64,000 nt of DNA from an uncultured Commensalibacter sp. (GTDB lineage Bacteria > Pseudomonadota > Alphaproteobacteria > Acetobacterales > Acetobacteraceae), in the NCBI GenBank assembly GCA_945266285.1, contig CALYOP010000002.1:62001-126000 (forward strand), given 5' to 3'. The position numbers and the translations under genes are program-made. Positions 35,668 to 45,234 of the stretch are shown in pieces (the first letter of the stretch is position 1; each line of letters begins with the position of its first letter). Below the pieces are notes generated by a model. The model saw nothing but the letters and a program-made list of their open reading frames with translations. It searched no databases and was not told the origin of the DNA.

Positions 35668-37956
35668 TTATTGTAAATTATTATCTTTTCTTAGAATATA
35701 TGCCGCTTCCACCATATTTTTTAATGCAGGTAAAACCTCTTCCCAACGACGTGTTTTTAATCCGCAATCAGGGTTAACCCATAATTTTTGAGGAGGAATA
35801 TGTTCCGCCGCTTTATGAATTAATTGGACAATATGATCTATTTTCGGAATATTCGGTGAATGAATATCATAAACACCGGGCCCTATACTATTTGGATAGT
35901 CAAAATTTTCAAACGCTTTTAATAGCTCCATATTCGAACGTGATGTCTCAATCGTAATCACGTCCGCATCCATTTCAGCAATTGAAGCGATAATATCGTT
36001 AAATTCAGAATAACACATATGCGTATGAATTTGTGTTTCATCGCTAACACCGCTGGCAGTTATTTTAAAGGACTCAATCGCCCAATCTAAATAATGCTGC
36101 CATTGTGAATGTCGTAACGGTAAGCCTTCCCTCAATGCAGCTTCATCAATTTGGATGATACGAATACCTGATTTTTCTAAATCGAGAACTTCTTCTCTTA
36201 TTGCCATGGCTAATTGATAACATGTTTCAGAACGTGGCTGATCCTCCCTAACGAAAGACCAATTTAAAATCGTTACAGGTCCTGTCAACATACCTTTGAC
36301 GGGACGTTTTGTTAAAGACTGCGCATAAAGAATCCATGAAATCGTCATCGGTGCTGGACGATGGATATCACCATAAAGAATAGGGGGTTTCACACATCGC
36401 GAACCATAAGATTGAACCCAACCTTGCTGACTAATTACATAGCCATCCAATAGCTCTCCAAAATATTCCACCATATCATTACGTTCCGGCTCACCATGAA
36501 CCAAAACATCTAATCCCAAAGCCTCTTGTTGTTTGATACAGTATTCAATTTCCTCTTTTATTTGGTTTTCATATACATCCCAAGAAATATCACCTTTTCG
36601 GAATTTATTTCTAATTTGGCGGATTTGAGGTGTTTGCGGAAAAGAACCAATGGTTGTGGTTGGAAATAAAGGGAGGTTTAAAATTGCTATTTGCTTTTTA
36701 ACACGTTCAGAATAACTACTCTGACGGCAAGTCATCGCTTTTCTATTTTGGAGATATCGATTTTTTATCTCAGGATTATTCACCCGTTTCGATTGTTGTC
36801 GCTGATTTATAAAATATTCATTGGCTTTTAATTCTTCTTTTACACTTGCTCTGCCGTTTTTCAACGCCTTTGCCAAAATATTTATTTCATCCAATTTTTG
36901 AACCGCAAAAGAAAGCCATGATCGAATTTCACTATCCATCTTTAATTCACGACTGACATCCACAGGAACATGCAATAAGGAACAAGAGGGAGCAAGCCAT
37001 AAACGTTCCTGCAAATGCGTATAAATTGGTTCAAGCCATTCTAAAATAGCATTCAAATCGGCTTTCCAGATATTGCGGCCGTTGACGACCCCTAAAGATA
37101 ATATTTGTGCCTTACCTAAACCATTTATAACCGCCTCTACTTCATCGCGGGCATTAATTGCATCCAAATGAATACCTTGGACTGGTAGTTTTTGTAGAAC
37201 TTTCAAATTATCTTTTAATTGACCAAAATAGGTCGCAAGCAAAATGTTAATTTTATCATTTTCCAACGCATTATATGCGAAAACAAATGCTTCTTTCCAT
37301 TCCTTTTCTAATTCCATAACTAAAATCGGTTCATCAAATTGAACCCATGAAATCCCTTTTTGAACAAGAAATTGTAGAAGTTGTTTATAAGCTAAAAGGA
37401 TATCCAGTAATAAAGAAAGTCGATCCGTATGATCATATGACTTTCCTAGCCATAAATAAGTCACAGGCCCAATCAGAACCGGCTTAATAGACCCCTTCTG
37501 TTCCTTAGCTTCATCGAGTTGTTTAGAAAAATGTTCAATATTCAGTTCAAATTTCGTGTTTTTGGTAAATTCAGGAACAATATAGTGATAGTTTGTATCA
37601 AACCATTTCGTCATTTCCCCAGCTAAAACGCTACAGTTACAACTGCTATTACACGCCGAACGTCCTCGAGCCACCTGGAAATAATGATCGATTTCTTCGC
37701 CATCAAGATTTTTGACGCGTTCTGGTATATTACCCAATAGGAAGCTCATATCCAAAACATGGTCATAAAATGAAAAATCGCCCATAGGTATAAAATCAAG
37801 ATCTTGCTGAATTTGCCAATTCTGCTGACGAAGCTGCTTTCCAATAGTTTCTAAATTATTTAAAGAAAAGCCGCCTTCCCAATATGCTTCCAAAGCAAAT
37901 TTTAATTCCCGTTTAGAACCAATCCGTGGAAAACCTAAATTATGCGTTGTGACCAT
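35668..37956 (-). CDS. metE: Cobalamin-independent methionine synthase (MetE)
   Basis: Transfers the methyl group of 5-methyltetrahydropteroyltri-glutamate to homocysteine. The 762-residue protein starts [24 protein letters not shown], has the N-terminal substrate segment, and a C-terminal catalytic barrel with the [12 protein letters not shown] start (residues about 433-444). The zinc ligands are in [12 protein letters not shown] (His, Cys), the Glu of ITIETSRSN, and Cys in [20 protein letters not shown] precedes the ATG. Its divergent neighbour is a MetR-type LysR regulator with a suitable operator between them. Having MetE suggests growth without cobalamin. Confidence 0.95.
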   Translation of the reverse strand: MVTTHNLGFPRIGSKRELKFALEAYWEGGFSLNNLETIGKQLRQQNWQIQQDLDFIPMGDFSFYDHVLDMSFLLGNIPERVKNLDGEEIDHYFQVARGRSACNSSCNCSVLAGEMTKWFDTNYHYIVPEFTKNTKFELNIEHFSKQLDEAKEQKGSIKPVLIGPVTYLWLGKSYDHTDRLSLLLDILLAYKQLLQFLVQKGISWVQFDEPILVMELEKEWKEAFVFAYNALENDKINILLATYFGQLKDNLKVLQKLPVQGIHLDAINARDEVEAVINGLGKAQILSLGVVNGRNIWKADLNAILEWLEPIYTHLQERLWLAPSCSLLHVPVDVSRELKMDSEIRSWLSFAVQKLDEINILAKALKNGRASVKEELKANEYFINQRQQSKRVNNPEIKNRYLQNRKAMTCRQSSYSERVKKQIAILNLPLFPTTTIGSFPQTPQIRQIRNKFRKGDISWDVYENQIKEEIEYCIKQQEALGLDVLVHGEPERNDMVEYFGELLDGYVISQQGWVQSYGSRCVKPPILYGDIHRPAPMTISWILYAQSLTKRPVKGMLTGPVTILNWSFVREDQPRSETCYQLAMAIREEVLDLEKSGIRIIQIDEAALREGLPLRHSQWQHYLDWAIESFKITASGVSDETQIHTHMCYSEFNDIIASIAEMDADVITIETSRSNMELLKAFENFDYPNSIGPGVYDIHSPNIPKIDHIVQLIHKAAEHIPPQKLWVNPDCGLKTRRWEEVLPALKNMVEAAYILRKDNNLQ

Positions 37957-38028
37957 GTCTATTTCCTGTTCAAATTTTTAGGTCTGAAAACGCAAGCACG
38001 ATAATACGATTTTTATTATGAAATAAAA

Positions 38029-38041
38029 TGATATAAATTCA
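38029..38041. promoter_or_regulatory. MetR-like operator between metE and metR
   Basis: TGATATAAATTCA has 8 of the 9 fixed positions of the MetR consensus TGAA-N5-TTCA and lies between the divergent metE and LysR genes, 38-50 bases upstream of the LysR start and 73-85 from metE. An overlapping half-site TGAAATAAAATGA lies at 38019-38031. Confidence 0.5.
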
Positions 38042-38078
38042 TTTATCTATTATTTTTATTTATAGTTTAAGAGCCATT

Positions 38079-38981
38079 ATGATTGAAATTATTCATCTAA
38101 AAATTATCAGAGAAATTGATAAACAGAAATCAATGACAGCTGCGGCAAAAACGCTATGCCTAACTCAACCGGCATTAAGTCATTCCATCAAAAAATTGGA
38201 GCAAATGTTTAATATTCATATTTGGGAGAAAAAAGGGCGCTATTTAGAATTTACCCCAGCAGGCCAACATCTGCTTTCACTAGCAAATCGTATTCTTCCA
38301 CAAATAGAATATAGTGAAGATTATTTAAAAAAATACGCGCATGGCGATATGGGTAGCCTGCGTATTGGTATGGAATGTCACCCCTGTTACCAATGGTTAT
38401 TAAAAGTAATTTCCCCTTATCTCAAAGAATGGCCAGGGATTGATGTTGATGTAAAACAAAAATTTAAGTTTGGCGGTATTGGTGCCTTATTTAATTATGA
38501 GATCGATATATTAATTACCCCTGATCCCTTGTTAAAAGCAGGACTTTGTTTTGAACCTGTTTTTAATTATGAACAAGTCTTGGTTGTTCCTCATAACCAT
38601 CCTTTTAGATCACTTCCTTATATCAAAGCCTCACAGATGGCTTCAGAAACATTAATTAGCTATCCCGTCGAAACCAATCGACTGGATATTTACAGTATGT
38701 TTTTAACACCTCATAACATCTCACCCAAACAACATAAAATTATCGAATCCACTGATATTATCCTGCAAATGGTCGAAAATGGCCGCGGTGTAACGGCCCT
38801 TCCTCATTGGTTCGTTGAGGAAAATAAAAAACGTTTTAACATTGCTTCGGTTAGATTAGGAAAACATGGAATTGCAAAAAAGCTTTTCATAGGAATACGG
38901 AAATCTGACCAACAAATTAAGTATTTAAAAGCATTTATTGCCTTATCCAAGAAAATATCTTTTTCATTCTCAACAAAGTAA
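38079..38981 (+). CDS. metR: LysR-family regulator, likely MetR
   Basis: The 300-residue protein has the LysR helix-turn-helix near the N-terminus (SMTAAAKTLCLTQPALSHSIKKLEQMFNIHIWEKKGRYLEFTPAGQHLL) and a periplasmic-binding-protein-like effector domain (from about residue 90: SLRIGMECHPCYQWLLKV, LVVPHNHPFRSLPYI, MVENGRGVTALPHWFVEE). MECHPCYQW is typical of MetR, which senses homocysteine. The divergent placement next to metE and the operator-like site at 38029-38041 support MetR. Typical function: activation of metE when homocysteine accumulates. Confidence 0.87.
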   Translation: MIEIIHLKIIREIDKQKSMTAAAKTLCLTQPALSHSIKKLEQMFNIHIWEKKGRYLEFTPAGQHLLSLANRILPQIEYSEDYLKKYAHGDMGSLRIGMECHPCYQWLLKVISPYLKEWPGIDVDVKQKFKFGGIGALFNYEIDILITPDPLLKAGLCFEPVFNYEQVLVVPHNHPFRSLPYIKASQMASETLISYPVETNRLDIYSMFLTPHNISPKQHKIIESTDIILQMVENGRGVTALPHWFVEENKKRFNIASVRLGKHGIAKKLFIGIRKSDQQIKYLKAFIALSKKISFSFSTK

Positions 38982-39041
38982 TCTTGTTGAATGGCGCAGA
39001 TAATAAATGCCACAAAAATAAAAATCTATTGCAATATCTAA

Positions 39042-40808
39042 TTACTGAAATGGTAAATATCTTAAAGAAAAGAATGCCATATTATCATCGGTATGCGGTC
39101 TACCGCCCGTTCCGGAAAAACCAACAACATCGGTATGAGAGAATTGTGCTCCTGCTGAAAGCGTTCCATAATCGCTTTGCAAGTAACGCCACCAAAAACC
39201 TACAGCACCTTGCGCTACTCTTCGTATATTAGCATTACAAGGCATTGTACTCGGCGCATTTTCTATTTGGCAACCCGATACATCGGCATGAACATTACTA
39301 TAACCATAGGGTTTACCATTCACTTCATAACCGCTACGCGAAAGGATCTGTTCCATTCCTCCATACGCATAAACATCAATTTGTTTGGTTGGATAACCAA
39401 TTAAACCAACCAAAGTTTGAGCCTCTGGCAATAAGGCAGGCGATCCATCTTTCTTATTCGTAGCATCAGCCAAATTAGAAACACCATAACGACCAATTCC
39501 ATAACCTGCCATTCCTGATGCCTGGAATTCCATTTTGTCTTTAATAACGGGAATGACCATTCCGCCACCGCCACCGCCAGCAACCGCTGTGTGACTTTGA
39601 CCGCCGCCAATGTGACTAACACGATTATGTACAAAACGTAACATACCAAAACTTTCAAAATGGCCCAGTTTTGGATCAGCAGAAACTTTTAAAATAATAT
39701 CAGGAGCAACATCCGTTGAATAAGTAGTGCTTGGATTGTTAACCTGCCCACCTGGCGTATTATTCGTAATGATATGACCATGGGGTATATAAGCTGTTCC
39801 ACCCCAAATAGATTGAGGATTCTCAAAGGCGATACCGACATGATATTTATGGTTATCAAAACCTTTGACAAAACGGACACCGGTATTTCTTGTCCATGTA
39901 AAACCGGGAACATATTGTGCGTCAATTACCAAAGGCACCTGTTCATGACGAACCGCCATACCTTTTTTAAACAAGGTTGCCAAAGACCAGGACTGTCCCC
40001 CCATTATATAATAATCATCATCTCTGTTCTCAATTTCACCGTAAAGCACTCGAACTCGAGGCACATAACTATTACTTTGACGCGAATTAGACGATGATCC
40101 TGCACCTTGAAAATCTATCTCTGTGTAACCTGAAACGCTGATCGCTTTGGTAACATCCGCTCCAACCAACGCAGAAATTCGACTTTGTCGTTCAGACATA
40201 TGAAATTCATTCGTATGAGCATTTGGATTGTTTTTCCAAGGAATTGAATTCCAATTCGAGCTAATATCAGCAGTTTCATTACGTGTTCTATAGAAACCGG
40301 CAGTTTCAAAAAAACCACCTAACGTAATCGAAATACGGCCAATGTTAAACTGTCCTTTGTGGAAACCGTCTTCGGACTGACTTGCTGATAAAGGGACAGG
40401 CGTGCCAGTAATTCTTGCATAAGCTGTCGGTTCACGATGATAATCCGTTGTTCCAAAAGTCAACAAAGGACGATTGGATGGCTTTTCATTTGTACTATAA
40501 ACAACAGACCCATCGGCCATCGTTGTTGTTATGACATTACTATTTGGGAGACTGCTTTTTGTAGCGTTATTTCGATTTGCAGTAATTGCCGCTTGCCTTT
40601 TTATTTCCTTAAGCTCTTTTTCCCGCTGAGCTTGCAGCTTTTTCATTTTTTTAAGTTCAATCTGCATTGCACGGATCTGTTTTTCCATACGATCAATCTG
40701 TGCAGCTGATTGACCATAAACTTCATTATTGGCCAATCCTACAAAAAAACATGAAATAATGACAATGCAGTAAAAAGTCTTTACGGATGGTCGATAATAA
40801 ATCGGCAT
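39042..40808 (-). CDS. Outer-membrane porin with N-terminal coiled coil (DcaP-like)
   Basis: This 588-residue protein has a signal peptide (hydrophobic core around residues 13-28, ending EVYGQ). A coiled coil follows (AAQIDRMEKQIRAMQIELKKMKKLQAQREKELKEIKRQ, residues about 35-72), then a long beta-rich region with aromatic strands and the terminal FFSLRYLPFQ that acts as an outer-membrane insertion signal. Internal segments such as ITLGGFFETAGFYRTRN, VSGYTEIDFQGAG, ILYGEIENRDDDYYIMGGQSWSLATLFKKG and VGFWWRYLQSDYGTLSAGAQFSHT are porin-like. The coiled coil in front of the barrel is seen in DcaP-type trimeric porins. The channel substrate is unknown. It converges with metR. Confidence 0.85.
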   Translation of the reverse strand: MPIYYRPSVKTFYCIVIISCFFVGLANNEVYGQSAAQIDRMEKQIRAMQIELKKMKKLQAQREKELKEIKRQAAITANRNNATKSSLPNSNVITTTMADGSVVYSTNEKPSNRPLLTFGTTDYHREPTAYARITGTPVPLSASQSEDGFHKGQFNIGRISITLGGFFETAGFYRTRNETADISSNWNSIPWKNNPNAHTNEFHMSERQSRISALVGADVTKAISVSGYTEIDFQGAGSSSNSRQSNSYVPRVRVLYGEIENRDDDYYIMGGQSWSLATLFKKGMAVRHEQVPLVIDAQYVPGFTWTRNTGVRFVKGFDNHKYHVGIAFENPQSIWGGTAYIPHGHIITNNTPGGQVNNPSTTYSTDVAPDIILKVSADPKLGHFESFGMLRFVHNRVSHIGGGQSHTAVAGGGGGGMVIPVIKDKMEFQASGMAGYGIGRYGVSNLADATNKKDGSPALLPEAQTLVGLIGYPTKQIDVYAYGGMEQILSRSGYEVNGKPYGYSNVHADVSGCQIENAPSTMPCNANIRRVAQGAVGFWWRYLQSDYGTLSAGAQFSHTDVVGFSGTGGRPHTDDNMAFFSLRYLPFQ

Positions 40809-40978
40809 ATCTGGCTCTTAAATTAATATTATAGAGCCGTTTCTATGATAAATTCCAAGCAAATTGTAATAAAATTTTATGAAAAAAATATTACAAATTT
40901 ATGACAAGGACGGATCCAAATCTCATTCGAATAAAAGATTCTCTCCAACCTTGTAGGCCGATTCATTCAATTTCCTGT

Positions 40979-41992
40979 TTAAACAGCAGCATTTTGAAAT
41001 GCATTTAACATTTTAATATAGCTTTTACGACCGCCCCCTTGTTCCTGGGCCATCCATATTTTGCTCATCAAACCACGTAGTTCCGAAAGATTACTATAAC
41101 CTCTTGAAGAAACCCATTTCTCTAATCCATCATGCAAGACTTTTAAATATTCTGGTCCATGTCGTAATAGTACAGAAGTCATCATAACCACATCAGCACC
41201 GACCAACAAATATTTAATAATGTCATCAACCTCTCTTACTCCAGTAGAAGCAGCCAGAGAAAATTGACGTTTCTGATTTTGCGCTAACAGGGATATCCAT
41301 AACATAGACAAGCTCATTTCCTGTTTGCTACTGAGTAATAACCGGTTGTCTAAACGTAATGTTAATAAATCAATATCAGGTTGTAATACTCTATTAAATA
41401 GCACAAAACCATCAGCACCCTTACATTTTAGCTCATTAACATAATGACCCAGAGAACTCATAAAAGGCAATAATTTCACAGAAACAGGAATCGTTACCGC
41501 CTGTCTCACAATCGAAAGAATACTGATAAAATGTTGTTCAATATCTCTACCACTCATCGAGAAATCATAAGGTACATAATAGTTATTCAGTTCAATTGCA
41601 CTTGCGCCTGCCTCTTGAAACAAACGGGCATAATTGACCCAATCACTTTCTGTCGCACCGTTTAAACTGGCAATAACTGGAATGGAGAGATTTTCTTTGG
41701 CCAAACGGATAAGGTTTAAATACTCATCTGAACCCAATCCATATGGAGCTATTTCACTTGCAGGAAAATAATTACTCGTTGCAGTATTATTATCGGATTC
41801 TTTGGCTGATGCCGATGATAACTCTTCATCTCTCGATTCAATTTGCTCCTGAAATAATGATGGTAGTACTACTGCTGCTGCTCCAGCATCTTCAAGTTGA
41901 CGGAGATAGGATATCTTTGAATTTTGTGGAGAAGAAGAAGCAATTAATGGACTTTTTAAATCCAGACCTAAATATTTTGTCGAAAGAGACAT
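40979..41992 (-). CDS. Dihydroorotate dehydrogenase-like flavoprotein
   Basis: The 337-residue protein belongs to the DHOD-like TIM-barrel family (class 1-like branch): LSTKYLGLDLKSPLIASSSPQNSKISYLRQLEDAGAAAVVLPSLF, VIASLNGATESDWVNYARLFQEAGASAIELNNYYVP, VSVKLLPFMSSLGHYVNELKCKGADGFVLFN and GADVVMMTSVLLRHGPEYLKVL, the FMN phosphate region. The DHOD family segment NCPN/N.S is here LNNYYVP, as in the DHOD-like paralogues of unknown physiological substrate that often sit near pyruvate:flavodoxin oxidoreductase. The ATG ending at 41992 has AAGGAAACG upstream; an earlier in-frame start adds 17 unrelated residues. It is probably not the pyrimidine enzyme. Confidence 0.85.
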   Translation of the reverse strand: MSLSTKYLGLDLKSPLIASSSPQNSKISYLRQLEDAGAAAVVLPSLFQEQIESRDEELSSASAKESDNNTATSNYFPASEIAPYGLGSDEYLNLIRLAKENLSIPVIASLNGATESDWVNYARLFQEAGASAIELNNYYVPYDFSMSGRDIEQHFISILSIVRQAVTIPVSVKLLPFMSSLGHYVNELKCKGADGFVLFNRVLQPDIDLLTLRLDNRLLLSSKQEMSLSMLWISLLAQNQKRQFSLAASTGVREVDDIIKYLLVGADVVMMTSVLLRHGPEYLKVLHDGLEKWVSSRGYSNLSELRGLMSKIWMAQEQGGGRKSYIKMLNAFQNAAV

Positions 41993-42466
41993 GGATAACG
42001 TTTCCTTACTAAAATTGTACAATATTTTTCTGTTTTGAAACAAAATTTATCTATTTACCGATAATTCATATTGTTTTGCGACCAAATATTAACGTTACAA
42101 ATATTCAAATAATAATCAGAACATTATACTAAAAACAAGATCACTTTTTATTTATTGACTCATGAAAAATGACCATCCATATATATATATTTTTTTTTAT
42201 ATTCATTTAAAATATTTAGAAGCCACCTAAAGGTTAATAATTTTTATTTCTACGATTTTCCACATAATTGTAATATATTATTCTTTTGCAACAAATAAAA
42301 TAGTTTTACTAGTCACAATTTACGGATTTAATTCATTTTTGACGCTATAAATGAATTATCATAAAATACCCTCTTTACTTTTTGAAGGTAAATATAATTC
42401 GCTGGCAAACAAGCACCAAAACATAAACCAATTACCAAGATTTCGTTTCTAATAGGATAGAATAAC
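41993..42466. other. Divergent promoter region between the DHOD-like gene and cobB
   Basis: Very AT-rich, with a poly-AT run at 42176-42204. No gene or operator was identified. The cobB promoter lies at the right end. Confidence 0.35.
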
Positions 42467-43174
42467 ATGCAAAAAATTGTGGTTTTAACAGGAGCAGGCA
42501 TTAGTCAAGAATCCGGTCTTGATACCTTCAGAGATGCGAATGGAATTTGGGCAAAATACAGTATGGAAGAGGTTTGCACACCCGAAGGATTTCGCCGTAA
42601 TCCTCAAAAACTTCACGAATTTTATAATAATTTGCGTCGTGATTTACCCAATGTTCAGCCTAATGCTGCACATTTTGCACTTGCTGATCTTGAACAAGCA
42701 ACACGGGATGGTAGAATTGACGCAGAAATGGTTTTGGTTACGCAAAATATCGATGATTTACATAAACGCGCAGGCAGCAAAAATCTTTATGCCATGCATG
42801 GTGAATTGTTAAAAATCTGGTGCACGGCCTGTGATGCACGAATAGAATGGCATAAGGATTGTACAACCGAAACACCTTGTCCAAAATGTGGAAAAACAGC
42901 TTTACGTCCTGATATCGTATGGTTTGGTGAAATGCCTTATCATATGAACGCTATTGAAAAAGCACTTCTTGAATGCGATCTTTTTATTTCTATAGGAACA
43001 TCAGGTGTCGTTTATCCTGCTGCAGGTTTTGTCCGCCTGGCTGCTGACCATGCGCGAACGATTGAATTAAATTTGGAATCTTCTGCTGGCACTTCTCTTT
43101 TTAATGAAAGTCGTCTAGGTCCAGCGACGAAATTGGTTCCTGAATTCGTTCAATCCTTGTTAAACAGTAAGTAA
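42467..43174 (+). CDS. cobB: NAD-dependent protein deacylase (sirtuin, CobB)
   Basis: Removes acetyl and succinyl groups from lysine side chains using NAD+. The 235-residue protein has VVLTGAGISQESGLDTFRDANGIW (the GAGxSxxSGxxDFR NAD motif, with Thr-Phe-Arg), VTQNIDDLHKRAGS (TQNID) and the active-site His in YAMHGELLKIW. A zinc site CTAC ... CPKC, then LRPDIVWFGEMPY and FISIGTSGVVYPAAGF follow. The WFGEMP segment with the nearby Tyr/Arg positions resembles class III sirtuins. A TAGGAT ribosome site precedes the ATG. Confidence 0.93.
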   Translation: MQKIVVLTGAGISQESGLDTFRDANGIWAKYSMEEVCTPEGFRRNPQKLHEFYNNLRRDLPNVQPNAAHFALADLEQATRDGRIDAEMVLVTQNIDDLHKRAGSKNLYAMHGELLKIWCTACDARIEWHKDCTTETPCPKCGKTALRPDIVWFGEMPYHMNAIEKALLECDLFISIGTSGVVYPAAGFVRLAADHARTIELNLESSAGTSLFNESRLGPATKLVPEFVQSLLNSK

Positions 43175-43295
43175 GAAAATCTCTCTAACAATTTCCTTAA
43201 TTATAATATCTAAAAAATACACGTGTAGAATAGCAGATTAATCAACCTTATTTATTTCCCTAAACTGAAAACCTTTACATTTTATATGATGTCTT

Positions 43296-45002
43296 ATGAA
43301 ATTACGTTTTGATTTTACCAATCATCATTATTATTTTACCGATGCTTTACAAATTATTCAGGCAAAAAAAATCGAGGACGTCATCCCTTGTATGAGGGAA
43401 GTGGAAAAACAGGTTAAACAAGGACATTATGCTGCAGGATTTTTGACCTATGAAGCTGCTTCTGCTTTTTGCTCTTTTTTACCAACATATCCGTCAAGCA
43501 ACTTACCATTCTTATGGTTTGCAATCTGCAAAAAACCGATTGCCTTTCCAAAGAATGATTTAACCAATTTGGATACGACAAGTTGGAAAACGCTTAAATG
43601 GCAATATGATACTTCAAAAACGGAATACCAACAGGCAATTACCAAGATCAAAAACAATATTGCCGAAGGAAATACCTATCAGGTTAATTATACGCTAAGA
43701 TTAGAAACGGAATTTAAAGAGGATCCTTATCCATTCTATTTACATATGTTACAGACGCAACAAGCTAATTATAGCGCGTATCTAGAATGCGATGAATGGA
43801 AGTTTTTATCAGCTTCTCCAGAATTATTTTTTGATTGGACCAGTGATACAATCATTGCTCGCCCGATGAAAGGGACAACACCTCGCGGCAGAACCAATAT
43901 CGAAGATAAACAATATGAAAATATTTTAAGAAATGAAAAAAATTGTGCTGAAAATCTAATGATTGTTGATCTTCTTCGCAATGATTTAGGAAAAATTGCA
44001 AAACAAGGAAGTGTATCCGTAGATAATTTGTTTATTTCAGAGAAATATCCAACGGTATGGCAACTCACTTCAAAAATCTCTGCAAAAGTTAAAAAAGATA
44101 TTTCTTTGATTGATATATTTCGAGCTATTTTTCCCTGCGGTTCGATTACCGGGGCGCCTAAGATAAACACAATGAAAATTATCAAAGAAATTGAAAAACA
44201 ACCTCGAGGGCTTTACTGCGGGGCATTAGGTATTATTACTCCAAATCAACAAGCTATTTTCTCAGTACCTATTCGCACTTTAGTAATACAAAAACAAAAA
44301 GCAACATATGGTGTCGGTAGTGGTGTTACTTGGGATTCCAAAGTCAACGACGAGTATGAAGAAGTTATACAAAAAACCCAAATTTTATATGAAAGTAAAA
44401 TTCCTGATTATTTATTAGAATCTTTGTTATTAAAAGATGGTTCATTTTTTTTACTTCAAGAGCACCTAGAACGTCTGCAAAATTCAGCAATATATTTCAA
44501 TTTTCTTTTCGAAAAACAGAAAATTGAAGCATCTTTACAGGAATTAGCAAATCATCATCAAGAAGGGCAATGGAAAGTTAGATTTTTACTTTATGCCTCT
44601 GGTACATTTACGCATGAATGTATAGCAATCAAACCATTGCCTCCTTTTTTAGAAGCACAATGGGCACCAAATCCCATATCAAGTCAGAATATTTTTTTAT
44701 ATCATAAAACATCAAAGCGGGATTTCTATCCAAAAGCTAATTTAAATCACGAATTTCTCATGTTTAATGAAAAAGATGAAATTACTGAATTCGTAAATGG
44801 AAATGTCGCTTTATTTCGGAATGATCAATGGCTTACTCCACCCATACAAGCAGGGCTTTTAAATGGAACAATGCGGCAATATTTATTGAAAACGAATAAA
44901 ATAAAAGAAGTTACGATTTATAAAAAAGATATTGCTGCAGGATGTAAACTTGCCTTTATGAATAGTGTAAGAGGGTGGCGCTTAATAAAATGGCAGTCTT
45001 AA
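43296..45002 (+). CDS. pabB: Aminodeoxychorismate synthase component I fused to aminodeoxychorismate lyase (PabB-PabC)
   Basis: Fusion enzyme for p-aminobenzoate (folate) synthesis, 568 residues. The first part (about residues 1-365) is a chorismate-binding domain: IAEGNTYQVNYTLRLETEF, FLSASPELFFDW, IIARPMKGTTPRGR, CAENLMIVDLLRNDLGKIA, PCGSITGAPKINTMKIIKEIE and RTLVI ... GVGSGVTWDS. The second part (about 370-568) is a class IV aminotransferase-type lyase: LLESLLLKDGSFFLLQEHLERLQNSA, EFVNGNVALF and PIQAGLLNGTMRQYLL. Length and order match the bacterial PabB-PabC fusion. No glutaminase (PabA) is seen here. A weak ribosome site precedes the ATG. Confidence 0.92.
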   Translation: MKLRFDFTNHHYYFTDALQIIQAKKIEDVIPCMREVEKQVKQGHYAAGFLTYEAASAFCSFLPTYPSSNLPFLWFAICKKPIAFPKNDLTNLDTTSWKTLKWQYDTSKTEYQQAITKIKNNIAEGNTYQVNYTLRLETEFKEDPYPFYLHMLQTQQANYSAYLECDEWKFLSASPELFFDWTSDTIIARPMKGTTPRGRTNIEDKQYENILRNEKNCAENLMIVDLLRNDLGKIAKQGSVSVDNLFISEKYPTVWQLTSKISAKVKKDISLIDIFRAIFPCGSITGAPKINTMKIIKEIEKQPRGLYCGALGIITPNQQAIFSVPIRTLVIQKQKATYGVGSGVTWDSKVNDEYEEVIQKTQILYESKIPDYLLESLLLKDGSFFLLQEHLERLQNSAIYFNFLFEKQKIEASLQELANHHQEGQWKVRFLLYASGTFTHECIAIKPLPPFLEAQWAPNPISSQNIFLYHKTSKRDFYPKANLNHEFLMFNEKDEITEFVNGNVALFRNDQWLTPPIQAGLLNGTMRQYLLKTNKIKEVTIYKKDIAAGCKLAFMNSVRGWRLIKWQS

Positions 45003-45123
45003 TTTACGATTTCATACAATGAAATTATAAGAATATTCTTGGTTCTGATAAAAAGGATAGATTGAAGCCAAAAATCATCCCAAAAGCCGCCATACTGATC
45101 CTATAAGTTTTATCTTAAAGGAA

Positions 45124-45162
45124 AAGGCGACCTGATTCATGGATAAGAAATTAGGTCGCCTT
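45124..45162 (-). terminator. Terminator hairpin downstream of the 45-47 kb orphan gene
   Basis: AAGGCGACCT (45124-45133) and AGGTCGCCTT (45153-45162) form a perfect 10-bp stem with a 19-base loop. On the minus strand it is followed by TTCCTTTAAG, so it can end the leftward orphan gene. It may also stop transcription coming from the PabB-PabC gene. Confidence 0.65.
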
Positions 45163-45234
45163 AATCAGGATATAAAAACTTGAAACGTTTTCGTTCTAAG
45201 TGAATTCTTATAATAAAATATACTTTTACGTTTT

